From positions 304,501-368,500 of the forward strand of contig NZ_JAPPRC010000004.1 of assembly GCF_026672425.1 (NCBI RefSeq): a DNA stretch of 64,000 bases, read 5' to 3'. Both the position numbers and the translations under genes were made by a program. This DNA comes from Pannonibacter sp. SL95. GTDB taxonomy: Bacteria; Pseudomonadota; Alphaproteobacteria; Rhizobiales; Stappiaceae. The number at the start of each line of letters is the position of its first letter. Position 1 is the stretch's first letter. Below are positions 57,283 to 64,000 of this stretch, one piece after another. The notes below the pieces were generated by a model. That model saw only the letters and a program-made list of their open reading frames with translations, was not told the origin of the DNA and made no database searches.

Positions 57283-58548
57283 TCAGGTGTTCATGCTGTC
57301 GAAGAAATCGTCGTTCGACTTGGTCTGCTTGAGCTTGTCGAGCAGGAACTCGATCGCATCGACCGTACCCATCGGGTTGAGGATGCGGCGCAGGACGAAT
57401 GTCTTCTTGAGACGTTCCTGCGGTACCAGCAGCTCTTCCTTGCGGGTACCGGAGCGCTGAATGTCGATGGCCGGATAGACGCGCTTGTCGGAGATCTTGC
57501 GGTCCAGGATGATTTCGGAGTTACCCGTTCCCTTGAACTCTTCGAAGATCACTTCGTCCATGCGGCTGCCAGTGTCGATCAGCGCGGTCGCGATGATGGT
57601 CAGCGAACCACCCTCTTCGATGTTACGTGCGGCACCGAAGAAGCGCTTCGGGCGTTGCAAGGCGTTTGCATCAACACCACCGGTCAAGACCTTGCCCGAA
57701 GACGGCACGACGGTGTTGTAGGCGCGGCCGAGGCGGGTGATCGAGTCCAGCAGAATGACCACATCGCGGCCATGCTCTACCAGGCGCTTGGCCTTCTCGA
57801 TGACCATCTCGGCAACCTGCACGTGGCGCGTTGCCGGTTCGTCGAAGGTGGAGGACACCACTTCGCCCTTCACCGTCCGCTGCATGTCCGTCACTTCTTC
57901 CGGACGTTCATCGATCAGCAGAACGATGAGGTAGCATTCGGGATGATTGGTGGTGATCGACTTTGCGATGTTCTGCAGGAACACCGTCTTGCCGGTGCGC
58001 GGCGGCGCGGTGATCAGGGCGCGCTGGCCTTTGCCGAGCGGCGCAACAAGATCGATGATGCGCGACGAGAGATCCTTCGAGGTCGGATCGCCCATTTCCA
58101 TCTTGAACCGCTCATCGGGATAAAGCGGGGTGAGGTTGTCGAAGTGGACCTTGTGCCGGGTCTTCTCCGGATCCTCGAAATTGATGGTGTTGACCTTCAG
58201 CAGCGCGAAATAGCGCTCGCCTTCCTTCGGGCTGCGGATCTGGCCTTCGACGGTGTCGCCGGTCCGCAGGGAGAAGCGGCGGATCTGTGACGGCGAAACA
58301 TAGATGTCGTCAGGGCCCGGAAGATAGTTCGCATCCGGCGAACGCAGGAAGCCGAAGCCGTCCTGCAGGACCTCGACCACGCCTTCGCCGATGATCTCGA
58401 CATCCTGCGCCGCAAGGTTCTTCAGGATCGCGAACATCAGCTCCTGCTTGCGCATGGTGCTGGCGTTTTCAACTTCAAGCTCTTCCGCGAAGGTCAGAAG
58501 CTCGGTCGGGGTTTTGGCTTTCAGGTCTTTGAGTTTCATTTCCCGCAT
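57283..58548 (-). CDS. rho: Transcription termination factor Rho
   Basis: This 421-residue hexameric helicase has an N-terminal cold-shock-like RNA-binding domain ([22 protein letters not shown]). The ATPase carries Walker A PPRTGKT (182-188), [12 protein letters not shown] and the [11 protein letters not shown] Walker B region. It begins [18 protein letters not shown] as in other alphaproteobacterial Rho proteins, so the first ATG is used. It has its own 270-bp upstream region, which could serve for autoregulation as in E. coli; this is inference. Confidence 0.98.
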   Translation of the reverse strand: MREMKLKDLKAKTPTELLTFAEELEVENASTMRKQELMFAILKNLAAQDVEIIGEGVVEVLQDGFGFLRSPDANYLPGPDDIYVSPSQIRRFSLRTGDTVEGQIRSPKEGERYFALLKVNTINFEDPEKTRHKVHFDNLTPLYPDERFKMEMGDPTSKDLSSRIIDLVAPLGKGQRALITAPPRTGKTVFLQNIAKSITTNHPECYLIVLLIDERPEEVTDMQRTVKGEVVSSTFDEPATRHVQVAEMVIEKAKRLVEHGRDVVILLDSITRLGRAYNTVVPSSGKVLTGGVDANALQRPKRFFGAARNIEEGGSLTIIATALIDTGSRMDEVIFEEFKGTGNSEIILDRKISDKRVYPAIDIQRSGTRKEELLVPQERLKKTFVLRRILNPMGTVDAIEFLLDKLKQTKSNDDFFDSMNT

Positions 58549-58818
58549 AAATTGGGGTCGTTCTCTGTTGGGTGGGAGATGAGTACGCGGAAGGACGCTT
58601 CTGATTTCCGAAACGCGATTGAAGATCGGCTACAGAAGTGAAGTCTCGGCGTGTGCCGGCGTGAGGGATGCCGACTAGCTTCGCCCTTGGGCTCGTTTCG
58701 GGGGTGCACCCCGCGCGCCTTTCGTGAAGTTGGCAGCGAACATAGCTGCTTCGCCCAAGTCCCGCAAGAGCGTTATCGCGCCAGCGGAACCTGGAAGTTC
58801 GTGTATACGTAGCGGCAC
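58549..58818 (-). other. rho leader/promoter region
   Basis: This gap between hemJ and rho, which read the same way, holds no gene. It contains a perfect 12-bp palindrome GGGGTGCACCCC (58701-58712) and several weaker inverted repeats. It probably carries the rho promoter and 5' leader. I see no clear -35/-10 boxes. Confidence 0.4.
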
Positions 58819-59247
58819 TTAGAATGGCTTGACGATAACCAGGATAACAATGCCAATCATCAGCAGCGTCGGGACTTCATTCAGGATGCGATAGAACCGT
58901 GCAGGCCGCGTGTTTTCGTCGCGCGCAAAGACCTTCACGCAGCGCGACAGGTATCCATGCACGCCGGACATCAGAAGCACCAGCGTGAGCTTGGCGTGAA
59001 ACCAGCCATCGCGAAACGCATCCAGCTCATAGGCAAGCCACAGTCCGAGGATCCAGGCCACGATCATGGCCGGATTGATGATCGCCTTCAGCAGCCGCCG
59101 TTCCATGACCTTGAAGGTCTCGGACTGCGGTGACCCGACCGGAACATCAGCGTGATAGACGAACAGCCGGGGCAGATACAGCATCCCGGCCATCCAGGCG
59201 ATGATGGCGATGACATGCAGCGACTTCAGCCAGAGATAGAGATCCAT
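58819..59247 (-). CDS. hemJ: Protoporphyrinogen oxidase HemJ
   Basis: This 142-residue protein has four membrane helices (about 5-25, 55-75, 80-103 and 121-141) and belongs to the HemJ (formerly UPF0093/CopD-like) family, which oxidises protoporphyrinogen IX to protoporphyrin IX in many bacteria. The conserved heme-ligand histidine in LKSLHVIAIIAW (His11) is present. The ATG at 59247 follows GAGGAGG. It lies 10 bp downstream of hemE, so hemE and hemJ form a heme operon. Confidence 0.93.
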   Translation of the reverse strand: MDLYLWLKSLHVIAIIAWMAGMLYLPRLFVYHADVPVGSPQSETFKVMERRLLKAIINPAMIVAWILGLWLAYELDAFRDGWFHAKLTLVLLMSGVHGYLSRCVKVFARDENTRPARFYRILNEVPTLLMIGIVILVIVKPF

Positions 59248-59257
59248 CGTGTCCTCC

Positions 59258-60286
59258 TCATCCCTGCCGCACGCGCTCGACCATCCGGGCCACATGCGCC
59301 GGATCAGTCTCTGGCGTTACGCCATGGCCAAGATTGAAAATCAGCGGACCCTGCCCCAGCGCCTCGAGCACATGGGCGATGCCATCGTCCAGCGCCGCGC
59401 CACCGGCAACCAGTCGCATCGGATCGAGATTGCCCTGGATGGGTACCGACTTCTGGATCGACTGGGCGATGTGATCCGGCGCGGTCCAGTCAAGGCCCAC
59501 AGCATCCACACCTGTGCCAGCCACATAGGCCGCCAGGCGGGCTGACGATGCCTTCGGGAAGCCGATGATCCGCGCATCCGGCCGGGCTGCCTTCACGCCG
59601 GCAACGATCTGGCGGGTTGGCTCGATCGACCAGCGGGCAAAGCCGGCATCGTCGAGAACACCCGCCCACGTGTCGAAAATCTGCAGGGCGTCGGCGCCGG
59701 CATCGAGCTGGCGGATCAGATAGGCGATGGATGCGACGACAAGCTCGTCGATGAACCGCTGCATCAGGGCCGGATCGCGATAGGCGCCAACCCGGGCGGC
59801 TGTCTGGTCCTGCGTCGTATGACCTGCGACCGAGTAGCAGGCAACGGTCCAGGGGGCTCCGCAGAAGCCCAGCAGCGTGGTCTCTTCCGGAAGCTCGCGG
59901 CGCAGACGGCGGACCGTTTCGATCACCGGCGCCAGATGAGCCTCTGCTCGTCCCTGCTCAAGCCGGTCCAGCACATTCTGCGACAGAGGTTCGAGAACAG
60001 GTCCACGCCCTTCCTCAAAGCGAACCGGATAGCCGATGGCATCCGGAACGACGAAGATGTCCGAGAACAGGATCGACGCATCAAAGCCGTAACGGCGGAT
60101 CGGCTGAAGCGTCACTTCCGTTGCCAGATCCGGATTGTAGCAGAAGTCGAGGAAGTTCTTCGCCTTGGCCCTGGTCTCCCGGTACTCGGGCAGATACCGC
60201 CCTGCCTGTCGCATCATCCAGACCGGTGGCGGGTAGAGCCTTTCACCAGCAAGTACGCGCATGACGGCCCGGTCGTTCGATTTCAT
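59258..60286 (-). CDS. hemE: Uroporphyrinogen decarboxylase
   Basis: The enzyme removes four carboxyls from uroporphyrinogen III to give coproporphyrinogen III in heme synthesis. The 342-residue product shows [17 protein letters not shown] near the N-terminus, [17 protein letters not shown], the [12 protein letters not shown] substrate motif and the C-terminal [11 protein letters not shown]. It begins the hemE-hemJ pair. Its upstream flank is the predicted origin of replication, as in Caulobacter, where hemE borders oriC. Confidence 0.97.
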   Translation of the reverse strand: MKSNDRAVMRVLAGERLYPPPVWMMRQAGRYLPEYRETRAKAKNFLDFCYNPDLATEVTLQPIRRYGFDASILFSDIFVVPDAIGYPVRFEEGRGPVLEPLSQNVLDRLEQGRAEAHLAPVIETVRRLRRELPEETTLLGFCGAPWTVACYSVAGHTTQDQTAARVGAYRDPALMQRFIDELVVASIAYLIRQLDAGADALQIFDTWAGVLDDAGFARWSIEPTRQIVAGVKAARPDARIIGFPKASSARLAAYVAGTGVDAVGLDWTAPDHIAQSIQKSVPIQGNLDPMRLVAGGAALDDGIAHVLEALGQGPLIFNLGHGVTPETDPAHVARMVERVRQG

Positions 60287-60382
60287 GGCTCGGTCCTTTT
60301 TCCCGTCAGGGCCCCAGTAAGGGAGTCTCGGTAGATTTGAATCTGTTTCTTATTCTTAAGGGTGGATTACCGGGATCATTCG

Positions 60383-60391
60383 TTGTCCACA
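60383..60391 (+). promoter_or_regulatory. DnaA-box-like site
   Basis: TTGTCCACA differs from the consensus TTATCCACA at one base. It is the best plus-strand match on the hemE side of the predicted origin. Confidence 0.55.
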
Positions 60392-60505
60392 ATCCATCCT
60401 CTGACTTTTCGCGCCGGGATGAATCGCCGCGCGGTCTGGACAAGCATCGGGGATTGAATCCGGCTGAATCAAAAAAAGAAGCGAAAACAAAAGCTTGGCC
60501 TGTTG

Positions 60506-60520
60506 TTAATGCTTCCTTAA
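60506..60520. promoter_or_regulatory. Full CtrA box in the predicted origin
   Basis: TTAA-TGCTTCC-TTAA is exactly the TTAA-N7-TTAA CtrA consensus. In Caulobacter, CtrA bound in oriC represses initiation in swarmer cells. It lies next to the A-rich tract and close to a DnaA-like site at 60534-60542. Confidence 0.65.
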
Positions 60521-60569
60521 GACTTGTGGCCGAAGTGGATAAACTGAGGGTGAGGCCGGAAGGCCCTGT

Positions 60570-60578
60570 TGATCCACA
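60570..60578 (+). promoter_or_regulatory. DnaA G-box-like site
   Basis: TGATCCACA differs from TTATCCACA at two bases. It corresponds to the G-box type that DnaA binds moderately in Caulobacter oriC, as far as I recall the published description. Confidence 0.5.
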
Positions 60579-60717
60579 TGAGTGCCGAACCGTTTCGGCA
60601 TCGGTTGCCGCGATTTTACGATCTGTTAATGAAATCGGCTCAGCGGGGATGACTTTTCCTGCCTGGAGCTGGAGAGGCCGGGTTGTCCCCCGCCATCCAC
60701 ATGCGAGAGGATTTGTT

Positions 60718-61566
60718 GTGGGAAAATCCAGACACTACTTCCACCTCCATCTCGTGTCCGATTCGACCGGCGAGACGCTGATGACCGTGGCGCGTGCCGC
60801 GACCGTTCAGTACGAGGCGGTGCAGGCCATCGAACATATGTATCCGCTGGTCCGCACCCACAAGCAGCTCGACCGTGTCATCGGCCAGATCGAGCAGGCA
60901 CCGGGCATCGTGCTCTACACTCTGGTCGACAAGGAGATTGCCGAGCGGCTGGAACGGTTTTGCCGCGAAATTGGTATCCCTTTCGTTAACATCCTCGATC
61001 CTGTCTTCGCTGTTTTTCAGTCCTACCTCAATGTGCCCTTCACCCGGCGTCCCGGCGGGCAGCACGCGCTTGATGCCGAGTACTTCAAGCGCATCGATGC
61101 GCTGAACTACACGATGATGCATGACGACGGTCAGATCGCGGATAACCTCAATCAGGCCGACATCGTTCTCGTCGGCATCAGCCGCACCTCGAAGACCCCG
61201 ACCTGCATCTATCTCGCCAATCGTGGCATCAAATGCGCCAACGTCCCGATCGTCCCCGACATTCCCCTGCCTGAGGATCTGACCCGCCTGACGCGCCCGC
61301 TCGTTGTTGGCCTGATTGCCTCACCCGAGCGCATTCAGCAGATCCGTCAGAACCGTGTGCTCTCGCTTAATTCCGAGGGCTATAATGATCTCTACATCGA
61401 CCGGCGCGAGATCGCCCGGGAGATCGCGGCCACCCGGCGGCTGTGCGTGGAACAGGGCTGGCCCTTGATCGATGTCACCCGCCGCTCCATTGAAGAGACG
61501 GCGGCAGAGATCATGGAACTCTATCGCCACTTCAGGAACGCCGGAGAGGCTCAGTCCCTCGCTTGA
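60718..61566 (+). CDS. Pyruvate, phosphate dikinase regulatory protein (bifunctional kinase/pyrophosphorylase)
   Basis: This DUF299/PDRP family protein of 282 residues phosphorylates PPDK with ADP and dephosphorylates it with phosphate. The conserved SDSTGETL (residues 14-21) and the phosphate-binding loop GISRTSKTPT (153-162) are complete. The GTG at 60718 follows AGAGGA at normal spacing and gives the family N-terminus (GKSRHYFHLHLVSDSTGE); the open frame extends upstream through the predicted origin and is not coding there. It heads the plus-strand group maf-aroE-coaE-dnaQ on the right side of oriC. Confidence 0.93.
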   Translation: MGKSRHYFHLHLVSDSTGETLMTVARAATVQYEAVQAIEHMYPLVRTHKQLDRVIGQIEQAPGIVLYTLVDKEIAERLERFCREIGIPFVNILDPVFAVFQSYLNVPFTRRPGGQHALDAEYFKRIDALNYTMMHDDGQIADNLNQADIVLVGISRTSKTPTCIYLANRGIKCANVPIVPDIPLPEDLTRLTRPLVVGLIASPERIQQIRQNRVLSLNSEGYNDLYIDRREIAREIAATRRLCVEQGWPLIDVTRRSIEETAAEIMELYRHFRNAGEAQSLA

Positions 61567-61590
61567 CCGGCCCAGCAAACGGAAACTCTC

Positions 61591-62184
61591 ATGGCCCTTG
61601 TGCTCGCCAGCGGAAGCCGGATTCGCGCCACTCTGCTTGCAAATGCCCGGCTCGATTTCACGGTCGACCCGGCAACCGTTGATGAACGCGCCGTTGAAGC
61701 GCCGCTGCTGGAGGCAGGCTTCCCCCCTGAGGACATCGCCCAGGTGCTGGCGGAGGCCAAGGCCCTCGACGTCGCCGGCCGCCGGCCGCAGGATCTGGTG
61801 ATCGGCGCGGATCAGGTGCTTGGCCTTGGCAATGCGCGCTTCACCAAGCCGGCTGACATGGAAGCAGCCCGCCGCCAGCTGCTGGGCCTGTCCGGCAAAA
61901 CTCACGAGCTGCATTCTGCGGTCGTTCTGGCGCGCGGTGATGAAGTCCTCTGGCGTCATGTCTCGACCGCCCGGCTGACGATGCGAGCTCTGTCCCCAGC
62001 TGAGATTGGCCGGTATCTGGCGCTCGCCGGGGATGCGGTCCTGTCCAGCGTCGGCTGCTATCAGCTGGAAAACGTCGGCGTCCGGCTGTTCGAGCGGATT
62101 GAAGGCGACTATTTCACCATTCTCGGCCTGCCCTTGCTGCCGCTGCTGGGCGAGCTTCGCGCCCTTGGGGAGACCGACGTATGA
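61591..62184 (+). CDS. maf: Maf-family nucleotide pyrophosphatase
   Basis: This 197-residue Maf protein hydrolyses non-canonical or canonical nucleoside triphosphates to monophosphates. It begins [21 protein letters not shown] with the substrate-binding SGSxxR motif and has [10 protein letters not shown] with the catalytic aspartate (about Asp74). It ends [19 protein letters not shown]. The stop overlaps the aroE start by four bases (ATGA), so the two are translationally coupled. Confidence 0.93.
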   Translation: MALVLASGSRIRATLLANARLDFTVDPATVDERAVEAPLLEAGFPPEDIAQVLAEAKALDVAGRRPQDLVIGADQVLGLGNARFTKPADMEAARRQLLGLSGKTHELHSAVVLARGDEVLWRHVSTARLTMRALSPAEIGRYLALAGDAVLSSVGCYQLENVGVRLFERIEGDYFTILGLPLLPLLGELRALGETDV

Positions 62185-63023
62185 CCGACCTCCGCCGATC
62201 CGCGATCACCGGCTGGCCCGTCGCCCAGTCACGCTCCCCGCTCATTCACGGTTACTGGCTGAAAAAGCATGGCATTGCCGGCGACTATGGCCGCGTGGCC
62301 GTCGCACCGGAAGATGCCGAACGGTTCTACCGGGATCTGGCCGCATCCGGGCTCACCGGCTGCAATGTCACGGTGCCGCACAAGGAGCTGGCGGCATCGC
62401 TTTGCGACTGGCTGGATCCGGCGGCCACGGCCATGGGTGCGGCCAACACGCTTTGGCTGGACAATGGCCGGCTGTGCGGCGCCAACACCGATGGTCTCGG
62501 CTTTCTGGGCAACCTCGACGAGGCTGCGCCGGGCTGGGACAAGACCAAGGGGGCGGCCGTGGTCCTGGGCGCAGGCGGTGCTGCGCGGGCGATCGTCTGG
62601 GCCTTGCTCTCGCGCGGCTTCGCTCCAGTACACGTGATCAACCGGACCGAGGAAAAAGCCAAGGCAATCGCAGATCATTTCGGCAGCGACGTTGTGGCTC
62701 ATGCGTGGGACAAGCTGGGGACTGTGCTTGAACAGGCCCGGGTTCTGGTCAACACTACATCGCTCGGCATGATGGGCAAGCCCGAGCTGGACATCGACCT
62801 TTCCGGATTGCCGCAGGATGCCCTGGTGACCGATGCGGTCTATGTTCCCCTGGAAACCGGCCTCCTGCGCGCGGCAAGGGAGCGGGGCAACGTTTCCGTC
62901 GATGGTCTCGGCATGCTGCTGCATCAGGCTGTAAATGGCTTTGAACGCTGGTTTGGTTTTCGGCCGCAGGTTGATACAGAGCTGCGCAACCTGATCCTCG
63001 CCGATCTGGATGCCGCCAAATGA
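62181..63023 (+). CDS. aroE: Shikimate dehydrogenase
   Basis: This 280-residue enzyme reduces 3-dehydroshikimate with NADPH in aromatic amino-acid synthesis. The shikimate-binding [11 protein letters not shown] motif, TVPHKE with the catalytic lysine (about Lys69), GLGFLGNLD and the NADP loop [10 protein letters not shown] (about 131-140) are complete. The start overlaps maf and the stop overlaps coaE as ATGA on each side. Confidence 0.96.
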   Translation: MTDLRRSAITGWPVAQSRSPLIHGYWLKKHGIAGDYGRVAVAPEDAERFYRDLAASGLTGCNVTVPHKELAASLCDWLDPAATAMGAANTLWLDNGRLCGANTDGLGFLGNLDEAAPGWDKTKGAAVVLGAGGAARAIVWALLSRGFAPVHVINRTEEKAKAIADHFGSDVVAHAWDKLGTVLEQARVLVNTTSLGMMGKPELDIDLSGLPQDALVTDAVYVPLETGLLRAARERGNVSVDGLGMLLHQAVNGFERWFGFRPQVDTELRNLILADLDAAK

Positions 63024-63607
63024 TCCGTCTGGGTCTCACCGGCTCGATTGCCATGGGCAAATCGACCACGGCCAAGCTGTTTGCCGAGGCCGGGGTTCCG
63101 GTGCACGACGCCGACGCGACGGTGCATGCGCTGTATTCTGGTCGGGCTGCGCCACTGATCGAGGCCGCCTTTCCGGGTACCGTCGCTGGTGGCATCGTCG
63201 ACCGGACACGCCTTGGAAATGCAGTGCTCGGCAAACCCGAGGCCATTGCCCGTCTCGAGGCCATCGTGCATCCGCTCGTCCGCGAGGAGGAACTGGCGTT
63301 TCTGGACAGAAGCCGCAGGGAAGGACGGCGGATTGTCGCCCTCGACATCCCCTTGCTGTTCGAAACGCGCGGCGAGCACCGTGTCGATGCCGTCGCGGTC
63401 GTTACAGCCAGGCCCGAAACCCAGCGTGCGCGTGCGCTGGCACGGCCGGGCATGACGGTTGAACGTTTCGAGGCGATCCTCGCGCGGCAGATGCCGGACG
63501 CCGAGAAGCGCCGCCGGGCGCATTTCCTCGTCGAGACTGATCATGGAGTGGACGCCGCGCGGCGCTCCGTCGCCAGCATCCTGCGTGCGCTGGCCGGTCG
63601 GGGCTAG
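63020..63607 (+). CDS. coaE: Dephospho-CoA kinase
   Basis: The last enzyme of coenzyme A synthesis phosphorylates the ribose of dephospho-CoA. The 195-residue product has the P-loop GSIAMGKST (residues 8-16), the [11 protein letters not shown] segment and [18 protein letters not shown]. It is coupled to aroE by a four-base overlap. The next gene, dnaQ, starts 127 bp downstream. Confidence 0.95.
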   Translation: MIRLGLTGSIAMGKSTTAKLFAEAGVPVHDADATVHALYSGRAAPLIEAAFPGTVAGGIVDRTRLGNAVLGKPEAIARLEAIVHPLVREEELAFLDRSRREGRRIVALDIPLLFETRGEHRVDAVAVVTARPETQRARALARPGMTVERFEAILARQMPDAEKRRRAHFLVETDHGVDAARRSVASILRALAGRG

Positions 63608-63734
63608 AGCCCCGGCAGCCAAAGGCCGGGCACCGCTGGCAAGCAAGGCAGGATAACGATGTTTTCGGATTGCATGGCCGCCAGTAAGAAGCGAGTCTTG
63701 CCCCTAGCCCTGCCCGACCATTCGGACCCAGCCC

Positions 63735-64000
63735 ATGCGTGAAATTGCCTTCGATACGGAAACCACAGGACTCGATCCGCGCAACGGCGACCGCCTGGTT
63801 GAAATTGGCGGCGTCGAGATGCTGAATCACGTCCCGACCGGTCGCACCTACCACGTCTACATCAACCCGGAACGGGATGTTCCGGAGGGCGCGTTCGCGG
63901 TGCACGGCCTGTCGACCGAGTTCCTGTCGGACAAGCCGAAATTCGCGGCCGTGGTCGATGATTTCCTCGCCTTTGTCGGGGACTCGACCCTCGTGATCCA
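63735..64000 (+). CDS. dnaQ: DNA polymerase III epsilon subunit (3'-5' exonuclease), partial
   Basis: The gene runs off the right edge; 88 codons are visible. It begins [20 protein letters not shown], with the ExoI motif DTETTGLD carrying the first metal-binding Asp and Glu. VEIGGVEM and the [12 protein letters not shown] segment follow, as in DnaQ. It proofreads DNA polymerase III. The coaE-dnaQ order right of the origin is conserved in alphaproteobacteria. Confidence 0.95.
   Translation, partial: MREIAFDTETTGLDPRNGDRLVEIGGVEMLNHVPTGRTYHVYINPERDVPEGAFAVHGLSTEFLSDKPKFAAVVDDFLAFVGDSTLVI

Larger units (their letters stand above)
60287..60717. other. Predicted chromosomal origin of replication (oriC)
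   Basis: This 431-bp gene-free region lies between hemE and the PPDK regulatory protein gene, the place of oriC in Caulobacter and other alphaproteobacteria. It holds DnaA-box-like nonamers: TTGTCCACA (60383-60391), TGATCCACA (60570-60578) and TTATCCACT on the minus strand (60534-60542). It also has an A-rich tract (60467-60493) as a candidate unwinding element, a full CtrA box (60506-60520), and five GANTC sites at 60323, 60339, 60421, 60456 and 60466. Transcription of the flanking genes diverges from it. The gene order supports it strongly; function is inferred. Confidence 0.8.

Noticed and set aside
58701-58712. Perfect palindrome GGGGTGCACCCC upstream of rho
   Set aside because: It is short and GC-rich, without other signals; it is expected by chance in such DNA, so I do not call it an operator.
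60337-60717. In-frame upstream extension of the PPDK regulator, from a TTG at 60337
   Set aside because: The extension adds about 127 residues with no family match and runs through the predicted origin; the GTG at 60718 has a ribosome binding site and gives the expected N-terminus.

Overview
This is a 64 kb stretch of chromosome from an alphaproteobacterium, most likely of the Rhizobiales/Hyphomicrobiales; the resemblance to Stappiaceae-like genomes is only an impression. The evidence is GC-rich DNA densely packed with genes, alphaproteobacteria-typical families (TIGR02302/DUF4175, DUF1674, a 1600-residue NAD-glutamate dehydrogenase, a heparinase II/III-like protein between rsmB and purH), canonical CtrA boxes (TTAA-N7-TTAA) and GANTC (CcrM-type) sites in intergenic DNA. 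There is no phage, transposon, CRISPR array, tRNA or rRNA gene that I can see.

The right end (about 45-64 kb) is the chromosome origin neighbourhood. The order leuS-lptE-holA / parB-parA-rsmG-mnmG / mnmE / rho / hemJ-hemE / [oriC] / PPDK-regulator-maf-aroE-coaE-dnaQ is the classical alphaproteobacterial origin arrangement. The 431 bp gap between hemE and the kinase/phosphotransferase gene sits where Caulobacter has oriC. It holds DnaA-box-like sites, an A-rich tract, one full CtrA box and five GANTC sites, and transcription direction flips there. Seven parS-like sites lie between 52.7 and 56.6 kb, five of them clustered between mnmG and mnmE. Six of the seven carry exactly one GANTC motif inside the ParB palindrome.

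The left and middle parts are housekeeping and metabolic. A TadG-like pilus protein is at the left edge. It is followed by DUF4175 and an argH-lptM-lysA group; by tlpA; by three tiny proteins, at least one motility-type, that share a C-terminal motif; and by a CoA-ligase/hbd group and etfBA. Next come rhomboid, a cobalamin adenosyltransferase and a HIG1 protein; then an SDR, a UbiH-type hydroxylase, tesB and an ATP-grasp enzyme; then lolA and ftsK with a coupled aminotransferase; then DUF1674 and htpX. An interrupted rsmB precedes a heparinase-like gene, purH and a chemoreceptor. After these come an MFS protein, the giant glutamate dehydrogenase, an AhpD-like protein, argC, leuD, acs, DUF1761 and a YggS-type PLP protein.

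The points that deserve attention are the GANTC-bearing parS cluster; the oriC with its CtrA box; a second perfect CtrA box upstream of a YjfB-like motility gene; the trio of small proteins with a common tail; a one-base frameshift in rsmB; a near-perfect 26-bp inverted repeat between leuD and acs; and a hairpin that masks the ribosome binding site of the TadG-like gene. No clearly new multi-gene system is present. The small-protein trio and the methylation-site-bearing parS cluster are the best candidates for something undescribed.
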